Shown one piece after another: positions 37,139 to 45,110 of a stretch of 45,110 nucleotides of DNA. Every line of letters begins with the position of its first letter. Positions within the stretch are counted from its first letter, which is position 1. Both the position numbers and the translations under genes were made by a program. Source of the stretch: Candidatus Tyrphobacter aquilonaris (GTDB lineage: Bacteria; Vulcanimicrobiota; Vulcanimicrobiia; Vulcanimicrobiales; Vulcanimicrobiaceae); the NCBI GenBank assembly GCA_003133745.1, contig PKZD01000027.1, positions 8,188-53,297 of the forward strand, read 5' to 3'. The notes beneath the pieces were generated by a model. It did not search any database. It was not told the DNA's origin and was given only the letters and a program-made list of their open reading frames with translations.

Positions 37139-38631
37139 TGCGGCGCGCTCTTCCCGCCGTTCTCATCGCGCTCGTCGTGCTGAGCTTCGCGCGCCTTCAC
37201 GCGGCCCCGCCGACCATCGTCATCGCGTCGAAGCAGGATACCGAAGGGCAAATCCTCGCCGAGGTTTTCGCGCAACTGATCGAAGCGCGCACGCCGTACG
37301 CGGTGGAACGGAAGACGAACCTCGGCGGAACGCTCCTCGTCTTTCAGGCGCTGCGCTCGGGTTCGGTCGACGCCTATCCGGAGTACACCGGTACGATCGA
37401 TGCCACGATACTTCACGGCACGCTCTCCTTCGACGGCATTCGCGCCGCGATGGAGCAGCGCTACGGCATCTTCGTCTCGGACGAACTCGGCTTCAACAAC
37501 ACGTACGTCCTCGCGATGAAAGCCGAGACTGCGAGGCAACTGGGAATTCGTCGCATCTCCGATCTCGCGGCGCACCCCGATCTGCGGTGGGGCGTTACGC
37601 CGGAGTTCTTGCGCCGCAGCGACGGGCTTCCCGGACTCGAACGGGCGTACGGCCTCGGAACCGTCGATGCGGTCGACCTCGAGAAGAGCCTCGCCTATCA
37701 AGCGCTCGCGCGCGGCGCAATCCAAGTGACCGACGCGTACTCCACCGATGGGCAGTTGTTGCGCTACGGATTCGTCACGCTCCAGGACGACCGGCATTTC
37801 TTTCCAGGGTACCGCGCGCTCTATCTCGTCCGCGACGGGACCCTGCGTGCCGCGCCGGACCTACGCGGCGTGCTCCACGCGTTGGCCGGGACGATCGACG
37901 ACCGCACGATGACCGCGATGAACGCGCGCGTCGATATCGCTCGAGAATCCCCCGACGAGGTCGCGGCGCAGTTTCTCGCGCAGCGCCTGCACGTCACGCG
38001 CGCTCGAGCAGCCGACTCGACGTTCTCGCGGCTCATGCGCGCGCTCTTGCGGCACATCGAACTGACCTTCGTCGCGTTGCTCTTCGCCGTGCTGTTCGGC
38101 GTGCCGCTCGGCATCCTCGCGGCGGCGCACGCCGGCGCCGGGCGCGCGATCATGAAGGTCGTCGGGACGTTGCAGACGGTTCCGAGCATTGCGTTGCTCG
38201 CATTGATGATCCCGCTCTTCGGCATCGGCGTGCTTCCGGCGGTCGTCGCGCTCGTGCTTTACGGGCTGCTTCCGATCGTCGCGAACACGCTCGCGGGCTT
38301 GCGCCAGATCCCATCGGAGCTGCTCGACGCGGCCGAGGGCATCGGCCTCTCTCCCCGTCAGGCGCTCGCGTGGGTGCGGCTCCCGCTCGCGCTCCCCTTC
38401 ATTTTGGCAGGCGTGCGAACGTCTGCCGTCATCGCGGTGGGAACGGCGACGATCGCCGCCCTCATCGGTGCGGGTGGCTTGGGCGACTTCATCCTGACCG
38501 GCCTCACGCTCAACGATCCGGCGACGCTGCTGCTCGGTGCCGTGCCCGCGGCGCTGCTCGCGATCGTCGTCGACGAGCTCGTCTACCGCCTCGGCCTTCT
38601 GGTTCGGCCGCGCGGGCTCGATCGAGCGTAA
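37138..38631 (+). CDS. Fused substrate-binding protein/permease of osmoprotectant-type ABC transporter (SBP N-terminal, TMD C-terminal)
   Basis: Signal peptide then IVIASKQDTEGQILAEVFAQLIEA...LRSGSVDAYPEYTGT (OpuAC/ProX-like). C-terminal permease with VGTLQTVPSIALLALMIPLFGIG...GLRQIPSELLDAAEGIGLSPRQALAWVRLPLALPFILAGVRTS. Confidence 0.9.
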   Translation: MRRALPAVLIALVVLSFARLHAAPPTIVIASKQDTEGQILAEVFAQLIEARTPYAVERKTNLGGTLLVFQALRSGSVDAYPEYTGTIDATILHGTLSFDGIRAAMEQRYGIFVSDELGFNNTYVLAMKAETARQLGIRRISDLAAHPDLRWGVTPEFLRRSDGLPGLERAYGLGTVDAVDLEKSLAYQALARGAIQVTDAYSTDGQLLRYGFVTLQDDRHFFPGYRALYLVRDGTLRAAPDLRGVLHALAGTIDDRTMTAMNARVDIARESPDEVAAQFLAQRLHVTRARAADSTFSRLMRALLRHIELTFVALLFAVLFGVPLGILAAAHAGAGRAIMKVVGTLQTVPSIALLALMIPLFGIGVLPAVVALVLYGLLPIVANTLAGLRQIPSELLDAAEGIGLSPRQALAWVRLPLALPFILAGVRTSAVIAVGTATIAALIGAGGLGDFILTGLTLNDPATLLLGAVPAALLAIVVDELVYRLGLLVRPRGLDRA

Positions 38632-38647
38632 GTCGAAACAAGGCGGC

Positions 38648-39547
38648 ATGCGCGCAACGATTCAACTGTGCACGTACAATCGCGCTGCGCTGCTCGAGCG
38701 CGTGCTCGATGCCTGCTTCGAGCAGAGCGTCGCCGACGACATCTACGAGGTCGTCCTCGTGAACGACGGTTCGACGGATGCGACACCCGAGGTGATCGAG
38801 CGAGCTCGCGCGCGCGCGACGTGCGCGTTCATCACCGTCAACCAGCAGAATGCCGGCCTCGCCGCCGGACGTAATGTCGGCGTCGCGCGGGCGCGCGGCG
38901 AGCGCATCATCTTCATCGATGACGACGTTCTGCCGCTTCCAAACTTCGTCGAAGCGCACCTCGCGTCGCACGAGCGGCACCCGCGGGCAATCGTGCGCGG
39001 TGCCGCGATCAACGTTGAGAGTTTCGACGATCTTCCGCCGCCGGTTTGGTCGATCGCGCAGTACAGCGCGAACTATTTTTGGACGACGAACGTCTCGGTG
39101 CCGCTCGAAACGTTGCGCGCGGTCGGCGCTTTCAACGAGAGCTTCTCCGAATACGGCTGGGAAGACATCGACGTCGGGCTACGCCTGCGCTTCGCGGGCG
39201 TGCGAGCGACGTTCAATCCGCAAGCACTCGTCTACCACTACAAGCCGCGAGCCCACGCCGATAATGTCGAAGCAATGGTTCGGCAAGCGCGCGCGCAGGC
39301 GCGCACCGCGGTGCAACTCGCGCGCCTGCACCCTCATTGGCGTACCTATCTCGCAACCGGGAATTACGCGGCAGCCCGAATGCTGCACGGCGCGATCCGC
39401 AGTTTCGGCGTGCCGAAGCGCTGCCGCGGAACGCTGCACGAGTTGCCGCCGGATCGCACGCTCTCCGATGCGGAGCTTCGCGCGGCGCGGCGGTTGGCCA
39501 AGGACGCATACTTCGAAGAACTCGAACGCGCGCGCACGGCGACGTGA
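38648..39547 (+). CDS. Family 2 glycosyltransferase (GT2 copy 2)
   Basis: ATIQLCTYNRAALLERVL; VLVNDGSTDATPEVIE; IIFIDDDVLPLP; GAFNESFSEYGWEDIDVGLRL. Confidence 0.92.
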   Translation: MRATIQLCTYNRAALLERVLDACFEQSVADDIYEVVLVNDGSTDATPEVIERARARATCAFITVNQQNAGLAAGRNVGVARARGERIIFIDDDVLPLPNFVEAHLASHERHPRAIVRGAAINVESFDDLPPPVWSIAQYSANYFWTTNVSVPLETLRAVGAFNESFSEYGWEDIDVGLRLRFAGVRATFNPQALVYHYKPRAHADNVEAMVRQARAQARTAVQLARLHPHWRTYLATGNYAAARMLHGAIRSFGVPKRCRGTLHELPPDRTLSDAELRAARRLAKDAYFEELERARTAT

Positions 39548-40530
39548 TGCGCATCCTCCTTTCGCGCACGGACCGCATCGGCGACCTCGTCCTCTCGACG
39601 CCGGCGATCTCCACGGTACGCGCCTCGTTTCCGCAGGCGCACGTCACGATGGTCACCTCCGCTTACAATCGCGTGGTGATGGAGCGCAACGACGACGTTG
39701 ACGAACTGATCACGCTCGAAACCCCCGCGGGTGCGACGCGCCTGGGGAAAACGCTGCGCGACTACGACGTCGCGATCGCGCTCGCGCCCCGCATCGTCGA
39801 TCTGCGCCTCGTCGGTGCGACGCGCGCGAAACGCCGCATCGGCTACACGTACATGCGCCGCTGGTTTTCTCGCCTGACCGCGCCGCTCTATCTCAACGAA
39901 CTGATGATCTCCGAGGCGGATCCGACGCTCTCCGAGCGCGATTCGACTCGCGAGGTGCGTCACGAAGTCGATCAACTGCTCGATCTCGTCGCCCTCGCCG
40001 GCGCTCGGGAGCGGGTGACGCAACTGCGGCTCGACGTGCGCGATTCCGATCGCGCCGCATTGCGCGGCCTCCCGGAGAACCCGATCGTTCTGCACCTCGG
40101 ATTGCGGTGGTTTCGGGACGGCAGCACGCCGGAATCGACGCAGGCGCTCGTGCGCGAGTTGGGCGCGCTCGGACGGCCGGTCGTCGTGACGTGTCCCCAC
40201 GAAAGCCTTGCCTACGCGGCCGCGCTCGAGCCGCCGAACGGGAACTGCGTCGTGTTACGCGAGCTGCCGTTCTTTGTTTGGGCGGCCGTCTTCGAACGAG
40301 CGGCATGCGTCGTCACCGTCGATACCGCCGCGACCCACGTCGCGAGCGCCGTGCGCAGGCCCACGCTCGTCGCCTTCGAACATCGGTACTTCGAACTCAA
40401 CTCCCAAGAATGGGCGCCGTACGGCGTGCCGAACGTGCTCGTTCGCAAACCCGCTTCCGAGGATTCTGCCTCCCTGGCGCGCTTCCGCGGCGCCATCGTG
40501 GAAGGCGTCACCCGATTGATGCATGCCTGA
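39547..40530 (+). CDS. Family 9 glycosyltransferase / heptosyltransferase-like (copy 2)
   Basis: MRILLSRTDRIGDLVLSTPAISTVRASFPQAHVTMVTS; VVTVDTAATHVASAVRRPTLVAF. Confidence 0.9.
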   Translation: MRILLSRTDRIGDLVLSTPAISTVRASFPQAHVTMVTSAYNRVVMERNDDVDELITLETPAGATRLGKTLRDYDVAIALAPRIVDLRLVGATRAKRRIGYTYMRRWFSRLTAPLYLNELMISEADPTLSERDSTREVRHEVDQLLDLVALAGARERVTQLRLDVRDSDRAALRGLPENPIVLHLGLRWFRDGSTPESTQALVRELGALGRPVVVTCPHESLAYAAALEPPNGNCVVLRELPFFVWAAVFERAACVVTVDTAATHVASAVRRPTLVAFEHRYFELNSQEWAPYGVPNVLVRKPASEDSASLARFRGAIVEGVTRLMHA

Positions 40531-41410
40531 ACTCTCCGTCGTCATCCCGACGTACAACCGTCTCGAAACGCTCGATCGCGTGCTGCCGTCCCTGCTCGCG
40601 CAAGACCTGGCGGCGGAGTCGTACGAGGTGCTCGTCTGCGATTCGAACTCGAACGACGGAACCGCCGAGTTTCTTGCACAGATTTCGTCCCGGCACGGCA
40701 ACGTGCGCCATCTGCCCGGCGCATACACCGGTCGCGCGATGGCGCGCAATGCGGGGATTGTTGCGGCGCGTGGCGACGTCGTGCTCTTCAACGACGCCGA
40801 CATTCTCGCTTCCCCCGACCTCCTCTCGCGCCACCTCGATCGCCATCGGGCGCGGCGCGGCATTGCGGTCGTCGGCTGGGAAGTGCAGGTACGCAACTAC
40901 GACGACTATCTCTACAAACGCGATCATCCGCCGGAGCGCGGCTCGCTCCACCCGCCGATGCGCAAGCGCCTCTCATGGCTTTACTTCCTCACGGGCAACG
41001 CGTCGGCGCGGCGCGAAGACCTCCGGCGCGTCGGCTCTTTCGACGAATCGTTCACGGGCTACGGGCACGAAGATCTGGAACTCGGCTTCCGCTTGCAGGA
41101 GGCGGGGATTGAGATCGTCTACGAGCAGCGTGCCGTGAACTATCACTGGCAAGACGTTCCCCACGACGATCAAAAGGAAAAGATGCGCCTCGCAGGACAC
41201 TCCGCCGTTCGATTCTATCGCAAGCACCCCGGCTTCTCGGTCATGCTGAACCTCGGCATGACGCCGGTTTCGCGCGGGCTCCATTCCGTGCTTTCCGGCC
41301 TCCCGCCGCTCCTGCGATACTTCGATGTGCGTGCATCCCGCAGCCGCTTCGCGCAACGGCTCATCGAGCAGTATTATTACGTCGGCGGCATCAAGGAGGC
41401 GCTCCGATGA
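40523..41410 (+). CDS. Family 2 glycosyltransferase (GT2 copy 3)
   Basis: ELSVVIPTYNRLETLDRVLPSLL; VVLFNDADILASPDLL; GSFDESFTGYGHEDLELGFRL. Confidence 0.92.
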   Translation: MPELSVVIPTYNRLETLDRVLPSLLAQDLAAESYEVLVCDSNSNDGTAEFLAQISSRHGNVRHLPGAYTGRAMARNAGIVAARGDVVLFNDADILASPDLLSRHLDRHRARRGIAVVGWEVQVRNYDDYLYKRDHPPERGSLHPPMRKRLSWLYFLTGNASARREDLRRVGSFDESFTGYGHEDLELGFRLQEAGIEIVYEQRAVNYHWQDVPHDDQKEKMRLAGHSAVRFYRKHPGFSVMLNLGMTPVSRGLHSVLSGLPPLLRYFDVRASRSRFAQRLIEQYYYVGGIKEALR

Positions 41411-43167
41411 CCCGCCGCTCTTGCGGGGCGCTGCGCGCCGCGGATGCCGAGACCGTTGCCGAACTGAACGGTTGGGTGCACCGCCGCCGCGATCACGGTG
41501 GCTTGATCTTCGTGGATCTGCGAGACCGCGACGGCCTCACGCAGATCGTCTTCGATCCCCAGCATACCGCGTTCTCGCAGGCCGAGCACCTACGAAACGA
41601 GGACGTGCTGCGCGCCGTCGGCCGCGTGCGCAAGCGTCCGCCGGGAACCGAGAACCCGAAGCTCGCGACCGGCGAGGTCGAAGTCGAAGTGCAGGAACTC
41701 GAGATCCTCAACCGCTCGCAGGTACCGCCGTTCCAGATCAACGTCGAGGAGAATGCCGACGAGAACCTGCGCTTGGAGTACCGGTATCTCGACTTGCGCC
41801 GAACGCGCATGCAGCGCAATCTTACGATCCGCCATCGCATCATCAAAGCGATGCGGGACTTCTTCGACGAGCGAGACTTTCTCGAGATCGAAACGCCGCT
41901 GCTCATCAAGAGAACGCCGGAGGGCGCGCGCGACTATCTCGTGCCGAGCCGTCTCTACCCCGGCAGTTGTTACGCGCTGCCCCAGTCGCCGCAAATGCTC
42001 AAGCAGCTCCTCATGATCGCCGGATTCGGGAGGTACATGCAGATCGCGCGCTGCTTGCGCGACGAGGATCAGCGAGCCGATCGCCAACTCGAGTTCACGC
42101 AGCTCGACGTCGAGATGAGTTTTTGCACGCAGGATGAGGTGCTCGACTTGATGGAGTCGTGCATGCGCTTCGTGTGGAAGCGCGTGCTCGACGTCGAGAT
42201 CCCGCCGTTCGCGCGCCTGACCTTCGCCGAGGCGGTCGAGCGCTACGGCAGCGACAAACCCGATCTGCGCTTCGGCCTCGAGTTGGCCGCATCGAGCGAC
42301 GTCTTCGCGGGATCGGAGTTTCTCGTTTTCAAGTCCGTCATCGAGAACGGCGGAGAGATCGTCGCGCTGCGATATCCCGGCGGCGCCGCCCTTTCGCGGC
42401 GTGAGTTCGACGCGCTGACGGAAGAAGCGAAGCTGCTCGGCGCCAAGGGCATGGTGTGGATCGCGCTCGGGGAGGACGGAATCAAGTCGTCCGCGCAGCG
42501 TTTCATCGAGCAGCCTCACGCCGACGAGTTGGCGCGACGAACGCAGGCGCAGCGCGGCGATGCGATCCTGCTCTTTGCCGACGCGCGCGATGCGGCGTAC
42601 GCCGTTGCCGGGAAGATGCGCGTCGAAGTCGGGCGGCGCGCCGGACTCCGCCGCGATGATGCGTACGCGTTTTGCTTCATCACGGATTTTCCGTATCTCG
42701 AGATCGATCCCGAAACGGGGAAACCGATGCCGGCACATCACCCGTTCACATCGCCGGCTCCGGGGGAGTGGGATCTCATCGAAACGGATCCGGTGCGCAT
42801 GCGCGCGCAACAGTACGACATGGTGCTCAACGGCTACGAGATCGGCTCGGGCTCGATCCGCATCCACAAGCCGGAGCTGCAGAGGCGCATCTTCGAGATG
42901 CTCGGCATGACGCCGGAGCAGGTGGAGGCGCAGTTTGGATTCTTCGTGCGCGCGCTCGACTACGGTGCGCCGCCGCACGGCGGGATGGCGCTCGGCGTCG
43001 ACCGCATCGCGATGGTAGCATGTGCGGAAGAAAACATCCGCGAGGTCATCGCCTTTCCAAAAAACCAGGTTGCGCGCGATGTCATGATGGATGCGCCTTC
43101 ACCTGCGCCCGAAAAGGCGCTACGCGAGCTCCACATCCAGCAGATCCCGAGCAAGCCGAAAAATTGA
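41407..43167 (+). CDS. aspS: Aspartyl-tRNA synthetase (bacterial type)
   Basis: GWVHRRRDHGGLIFVDLRDRDGLTQIVF; YRYLDLRR; CLRDEDQRADRQLEFTQLDVEMSF; GVDRIAM; IAFPKNQ. Confidence 0.95.
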   Translation: MTRRSCGALRAADAETVAELNGWVHRRRDHGGLIFVDLRDRDGLTQIVFDPQHTAFSQAEHLRNEDVLRAVGRVRKRPPGTENPKLATGEVEVEVQELEILNRSQVPPFQINVEENADENLRLEYRYLDLRRTRMQRNLTIRHRIIKAMRDFFDERDFLEIETPLLIKRTPEGARDYLVPSRLYPGSCYALPQSPQMLKQLLMIAGFGRYMQIARCLRDEDQRADRQLEFTQLDVEMSFCTQDEVLDLMESCMRFVWKRVLDVEIPPFARLTFAEAVERYGSDKPDLRFGLELAASSDVFAGSEFLVFKSVIENGGEIVALRYPGGAALSRREFDALTEEAKLLGAKGMVWIALGEDGIKSSAQRFIEQPHADELARRTQAQRGDAILLFADARDAAYAVAGKMRVEVGRRAGLRRDDAYAFCFITDFPYLEIDPETGKPMPAHHPFTSPAPGEWDLIETDPVRMRAQQYDMVLNGYEIGSGSIRIHKPELQRRIFEMLGMTPEQVEAQFGFFVRALDYGAPPHGGMALGVDRIAMVACAEENIREVIAFPKNQVARDVMMDAPSPAPEKALRELHIQQIPSKPKN

Positions 43168-43827
43168 ATCGAACATCGGCCGCGTGAGCTTGCCGGTGTT
43201 CGTGTTTTGACGGCTGGGATGATAGGAAGCGAGGAGGTGAAGCGTTCGTTCCTTGCGGTGCGCGCCGACGAGGGCACCATGGCCGAAACGCGGTCGCGGC
43301 GAATCGAGCGCGAAGCCGCGCTCGCGCAAGAGGCGCAGCGACGCGTCGAACCCGATCGCGCCGAGCGCGACGATCACGCGTAGGCGCGGCAATGCGTCGA
43401 ACTCCGCGAGCAAGTGCGGGAAGCAGTTGCGCAACTGCGTGGGCGTCGGCTTGTTGTTCGGCGGCGCGCAACGCATCGCCGCGGTGATGAGACAATCGCG
43501 CAGCCGCACACCGTCGTTGCGGTGCGTTGCCGACGCCTGTGAGGCGAAGCCGGCGCGGTGGAGCGCGGGATAGAGGAAATCGCCGGATGCGTCGCCGGTG
43601 AAGGGGCGGCCCGTCCGATTGCTCCCGTGCGCACCCGGAGCGAGGCCCACGAGTACGAGCCGTGCTTTCGGATCGCCGAAGGCGGGAACGGGTTTGCCCC
43701 AATAGTCATGATCGCGGTACGCACGGCGCTTCTCGCGCGCGACCGAGGCGCAGTACGCGCGCAGCTCGGGGCAACGGCGGCAGGCAATGACGCGCCGCTC
43801 GATCGAGGCTAGATCTGCCACTGCCAT
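43120..43827 (-). CDS. Uracil-DNA glycosylase, type 5 (UdgB)-like
   Basis: CRRCPELRAYC; YWGKPVPAFGDPKARLVLVGLAPGAHGSNRTGRPFTGDASGDFLYPAL; ITAAMRCAPPNNKPTPTQLRNC; YHPSRQN. Start ATG 43827 or GTG 43821. Confidence 0.88.
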   Translation of the reverse strand: MAVADLASIERRVIACRRCPELRAYCASVAREKRRAYRDHDYWGKPVPAFGDPKARLVLVGLAPGAHGSNRTGRPFTGDASGDFLYPALHRAGFASQASATHRNDGVRLRDCLITAAMRCAPPNNKPTPTQLRNCFPHLLAEFDALPRLRVIVALGAIGFDASLRLLRERGFALDSPRPRFGHGALVGAHRKERTLHLLASYHPSRQNTNTGKLTRPMFDSIFRLARDLLDVELA

Positions 43828-45110
43828 GCGTTCCACTCGTCGGCGATGAACGCGGCCGGCCGATAGTTCTTCAGGTCGCGATTCATCGCGACGTACCCGG
43901 TCTCCCAATAGACGAAGATCGCGGGGTTCAGTGCGCGCAGCCGCGCCTGTTCGCGTTGATAGAGCGCCTTGCGCACGTGCTCGTCGAAACTGCGCGCGGC
44001 CGCGTCGCTTGTCGCGTCGACGATCGAGTCGCGGAGCCAACTCGTGTTCGCGCCGTTGGGTGGGATGAATCGCGAGTTCCACGAGCCGGAGTCGTCCGGA
44101 TCGGGGCCGTTCGTGACGACCGACCACTCCATATCGTACTTGCCGGTGTAGATCGGCCCATCTTGCGCGAAGAGCAGGTTCGGCGGATAGTTGCGAATCT
44201 CGACGTCGATGCCGAGCGGGCGCAGCATCGATTGGATGACGACTTCGGCGCGCTCGTTCTCCTGATTGTTCGTCGTCGTCGAAATCGAGACGTGCATCGC
44301 GAGCGAGCCCTTGTGCAGCACGCCGTCGTCGCCCATCTGCCAACCCGCTGCGGCGAGCAGACGCCGAGCATCGGCGGGGTCGTAGCGATACGGAGGAAGG
44401 TTCGGCGCCGCCCATGACTGCGGAAAGACGTCGGAGACGGCGAGTTCTCCGTAGCCGTGATAGACGGTGTCCTTGATGCGCTTCCAATCGACGCCTTCCG
44501 CGATCGCGCTGCGGACGCGAACGTCGGCAAACTGCGGTTTGCGCATATTCATCGCGAGGTGACGCCAGTTTGCGACGAGGCGTTTGACGACGCGGATCCC
44601 GCCGACTGCGTCGAGGTAGGGAATCTCGTCTTCGTCGACGCTCGCATAGACGTCGATCTCGTGGGTACGCAGTTGGCTGAGCAGCGTGTTCGGATCGGGG
44701 ATGATCTTCCAGATAATCTCTTTGAGTTTCGGCGGTCCGCGGAAGTAGAGCGGGTTCGCGACGAAGACGAGCGAGCTCCCGTGGTTCCACTCCTTGAGCA
44801 AGAAGGGCCCGCTCGAGATCGGCGCGCTGTTGAACGGCGCATGATTGATATCCGGGAGTTTCGCAAGCAGGTGCGCGGGGAGGGGCGGATATGCGTCGCC
44901 GCCCATCGTGAGGATGTCGAGCACCTCGACGGTCGGTTCCTTGAGATGAATGACGATCGTGTACGGATTCGGCGCGTTCGCCGATGCAATCTCGTTCCAG
45001 CCGTAGTCGGTCTTCGTGTTGTTCGCCTTGTTCATCACGGCATGATAGGTGAAGAGCCAGTCCGCCGCCGTAAGCGGCGCGCCGTCGGACCATTTCACGC
45101 CGTGGCGCAA
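43809..45110 (-). CDS. Peptide/oligopeptide ABC transporter substrate-binding protein (SBP family 5), N-terminus outside window
   Basis: RHGVKWSDGAPLTAADWLFTYHAV; ISSGPFLLKEWNHGSSLVFVANPLYF; VRSAIAEGVDWKRI; DPADARRLLAAAGW. Confidence 0.9.
   Translation of the reverse strand: MRHGVKWSDGAPLTAADWLFTYHAVMNKANNTKTDYGWNEIASANAPNPYTIVIHLKEPTVEVLDILTMGGDAYPPLPAHLLAKLPDINHAPFNSAPISSGPFLLKEWNHGSSLVFVANPLYFRGPPKLKEIIWKIIPDPNTLLSQLRTHEIDVYASVDEDEIPYLDAVGGIRVVKRLVANWRHLAMNMRKPQFADVRVRSAIAEGVDWKRIKDTVYHGYGELAVSDVFPQSWAAPNLPPYRYDPADARRLLAAAGWQMGDDGVLHKGSLAMHVSISTTTNNQENERAEVVIQSMLRPLGIDVEIRNYPPNLLFAQDGPIYTGKYDMEWSVVTNGPDPDDSGSWNSRFIPPNGANTSWLRDSIVDATSDAAARSFDEHVRKALYQREQARLRALNPAIFVYWETGYVAMNRDLKNYRPAAFIADEWNAWQWQI

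Noticed and set aside
43828-45093. N-terminal part of the 657-aa minus ORF that contains the UDG
   Set aside because: Out-of-frame with the clearly identified peptide-binding protein on the same strand; the UDG likely starts at 43827 or 43821.
1-45110. CRISPR arrays, tRNA/rRNA genes, transposases or a classical anti-phage system
   Set aside because: No regular direct-repeat/spacer pattern, no cloverleaf-like segment noticed, and no integrase/transposase or defence-nuclease motifs in the ORF set. Most of the window is housekeeping and envelope genes.

Overview
This is a compact, high-GC bacterial chromosomal window made almost entirely of protein-coding genes. I saw no rRNA, tRNA, CRISPR array or transposase. 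Contents in order: a DHA2-type MFS transporter (5' partial); cca; parA-parB; thiE-thiD; trpS; two tandem paralogous exported proteins; a class I/II aminotransferase; a divergent four-gene block (8945-13493) of poorly characterised proteins; a minus-strand run rpmA-obgE-nadD-DUF3465-maf-mreC-mreD-mrdA; an S66 LD-carboxypeptidase; fabF-rnc-smc-purH; a VOC protein; a permease; hisS-accB; an envelope/LPS cluster (gmhA, hldE-type kinase, hldC-type nucleotidyltransferase, LpxB-related protein, three GT2 and two GT9 glycosyltransferases) interrupted by an osmoprotectant-type ABC transporter; aspS; a type 5-like uracil-DNA glycosylase; and a partial family 5 peptide-binding protein. The heptose/LPS genes and the Prp-type L27 N-terminus suggest a diderm Terrabacteria lineage such as Eremiobacterota/Vulcanimicrobiota (inference only). 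The best candidate for something undescribed is the 8945-13493 block. It appears to be an internally duplicated two-gene module: a novel helical domain, fused to six DUF11-like repeats in one copy and stand-alone in the other, each copy followed by a small membrane-anchored HEAT-like protein. Other points of note: a probable CTG start for obgE, L27 with a Prp-type cleavable N-terminus but no adjacent rplU/prp, divergent hisS/permease start codons sharing one CATG, and a fused DUF318/DUF1980-like permease. All calls come from reading the translations. No database search was run.
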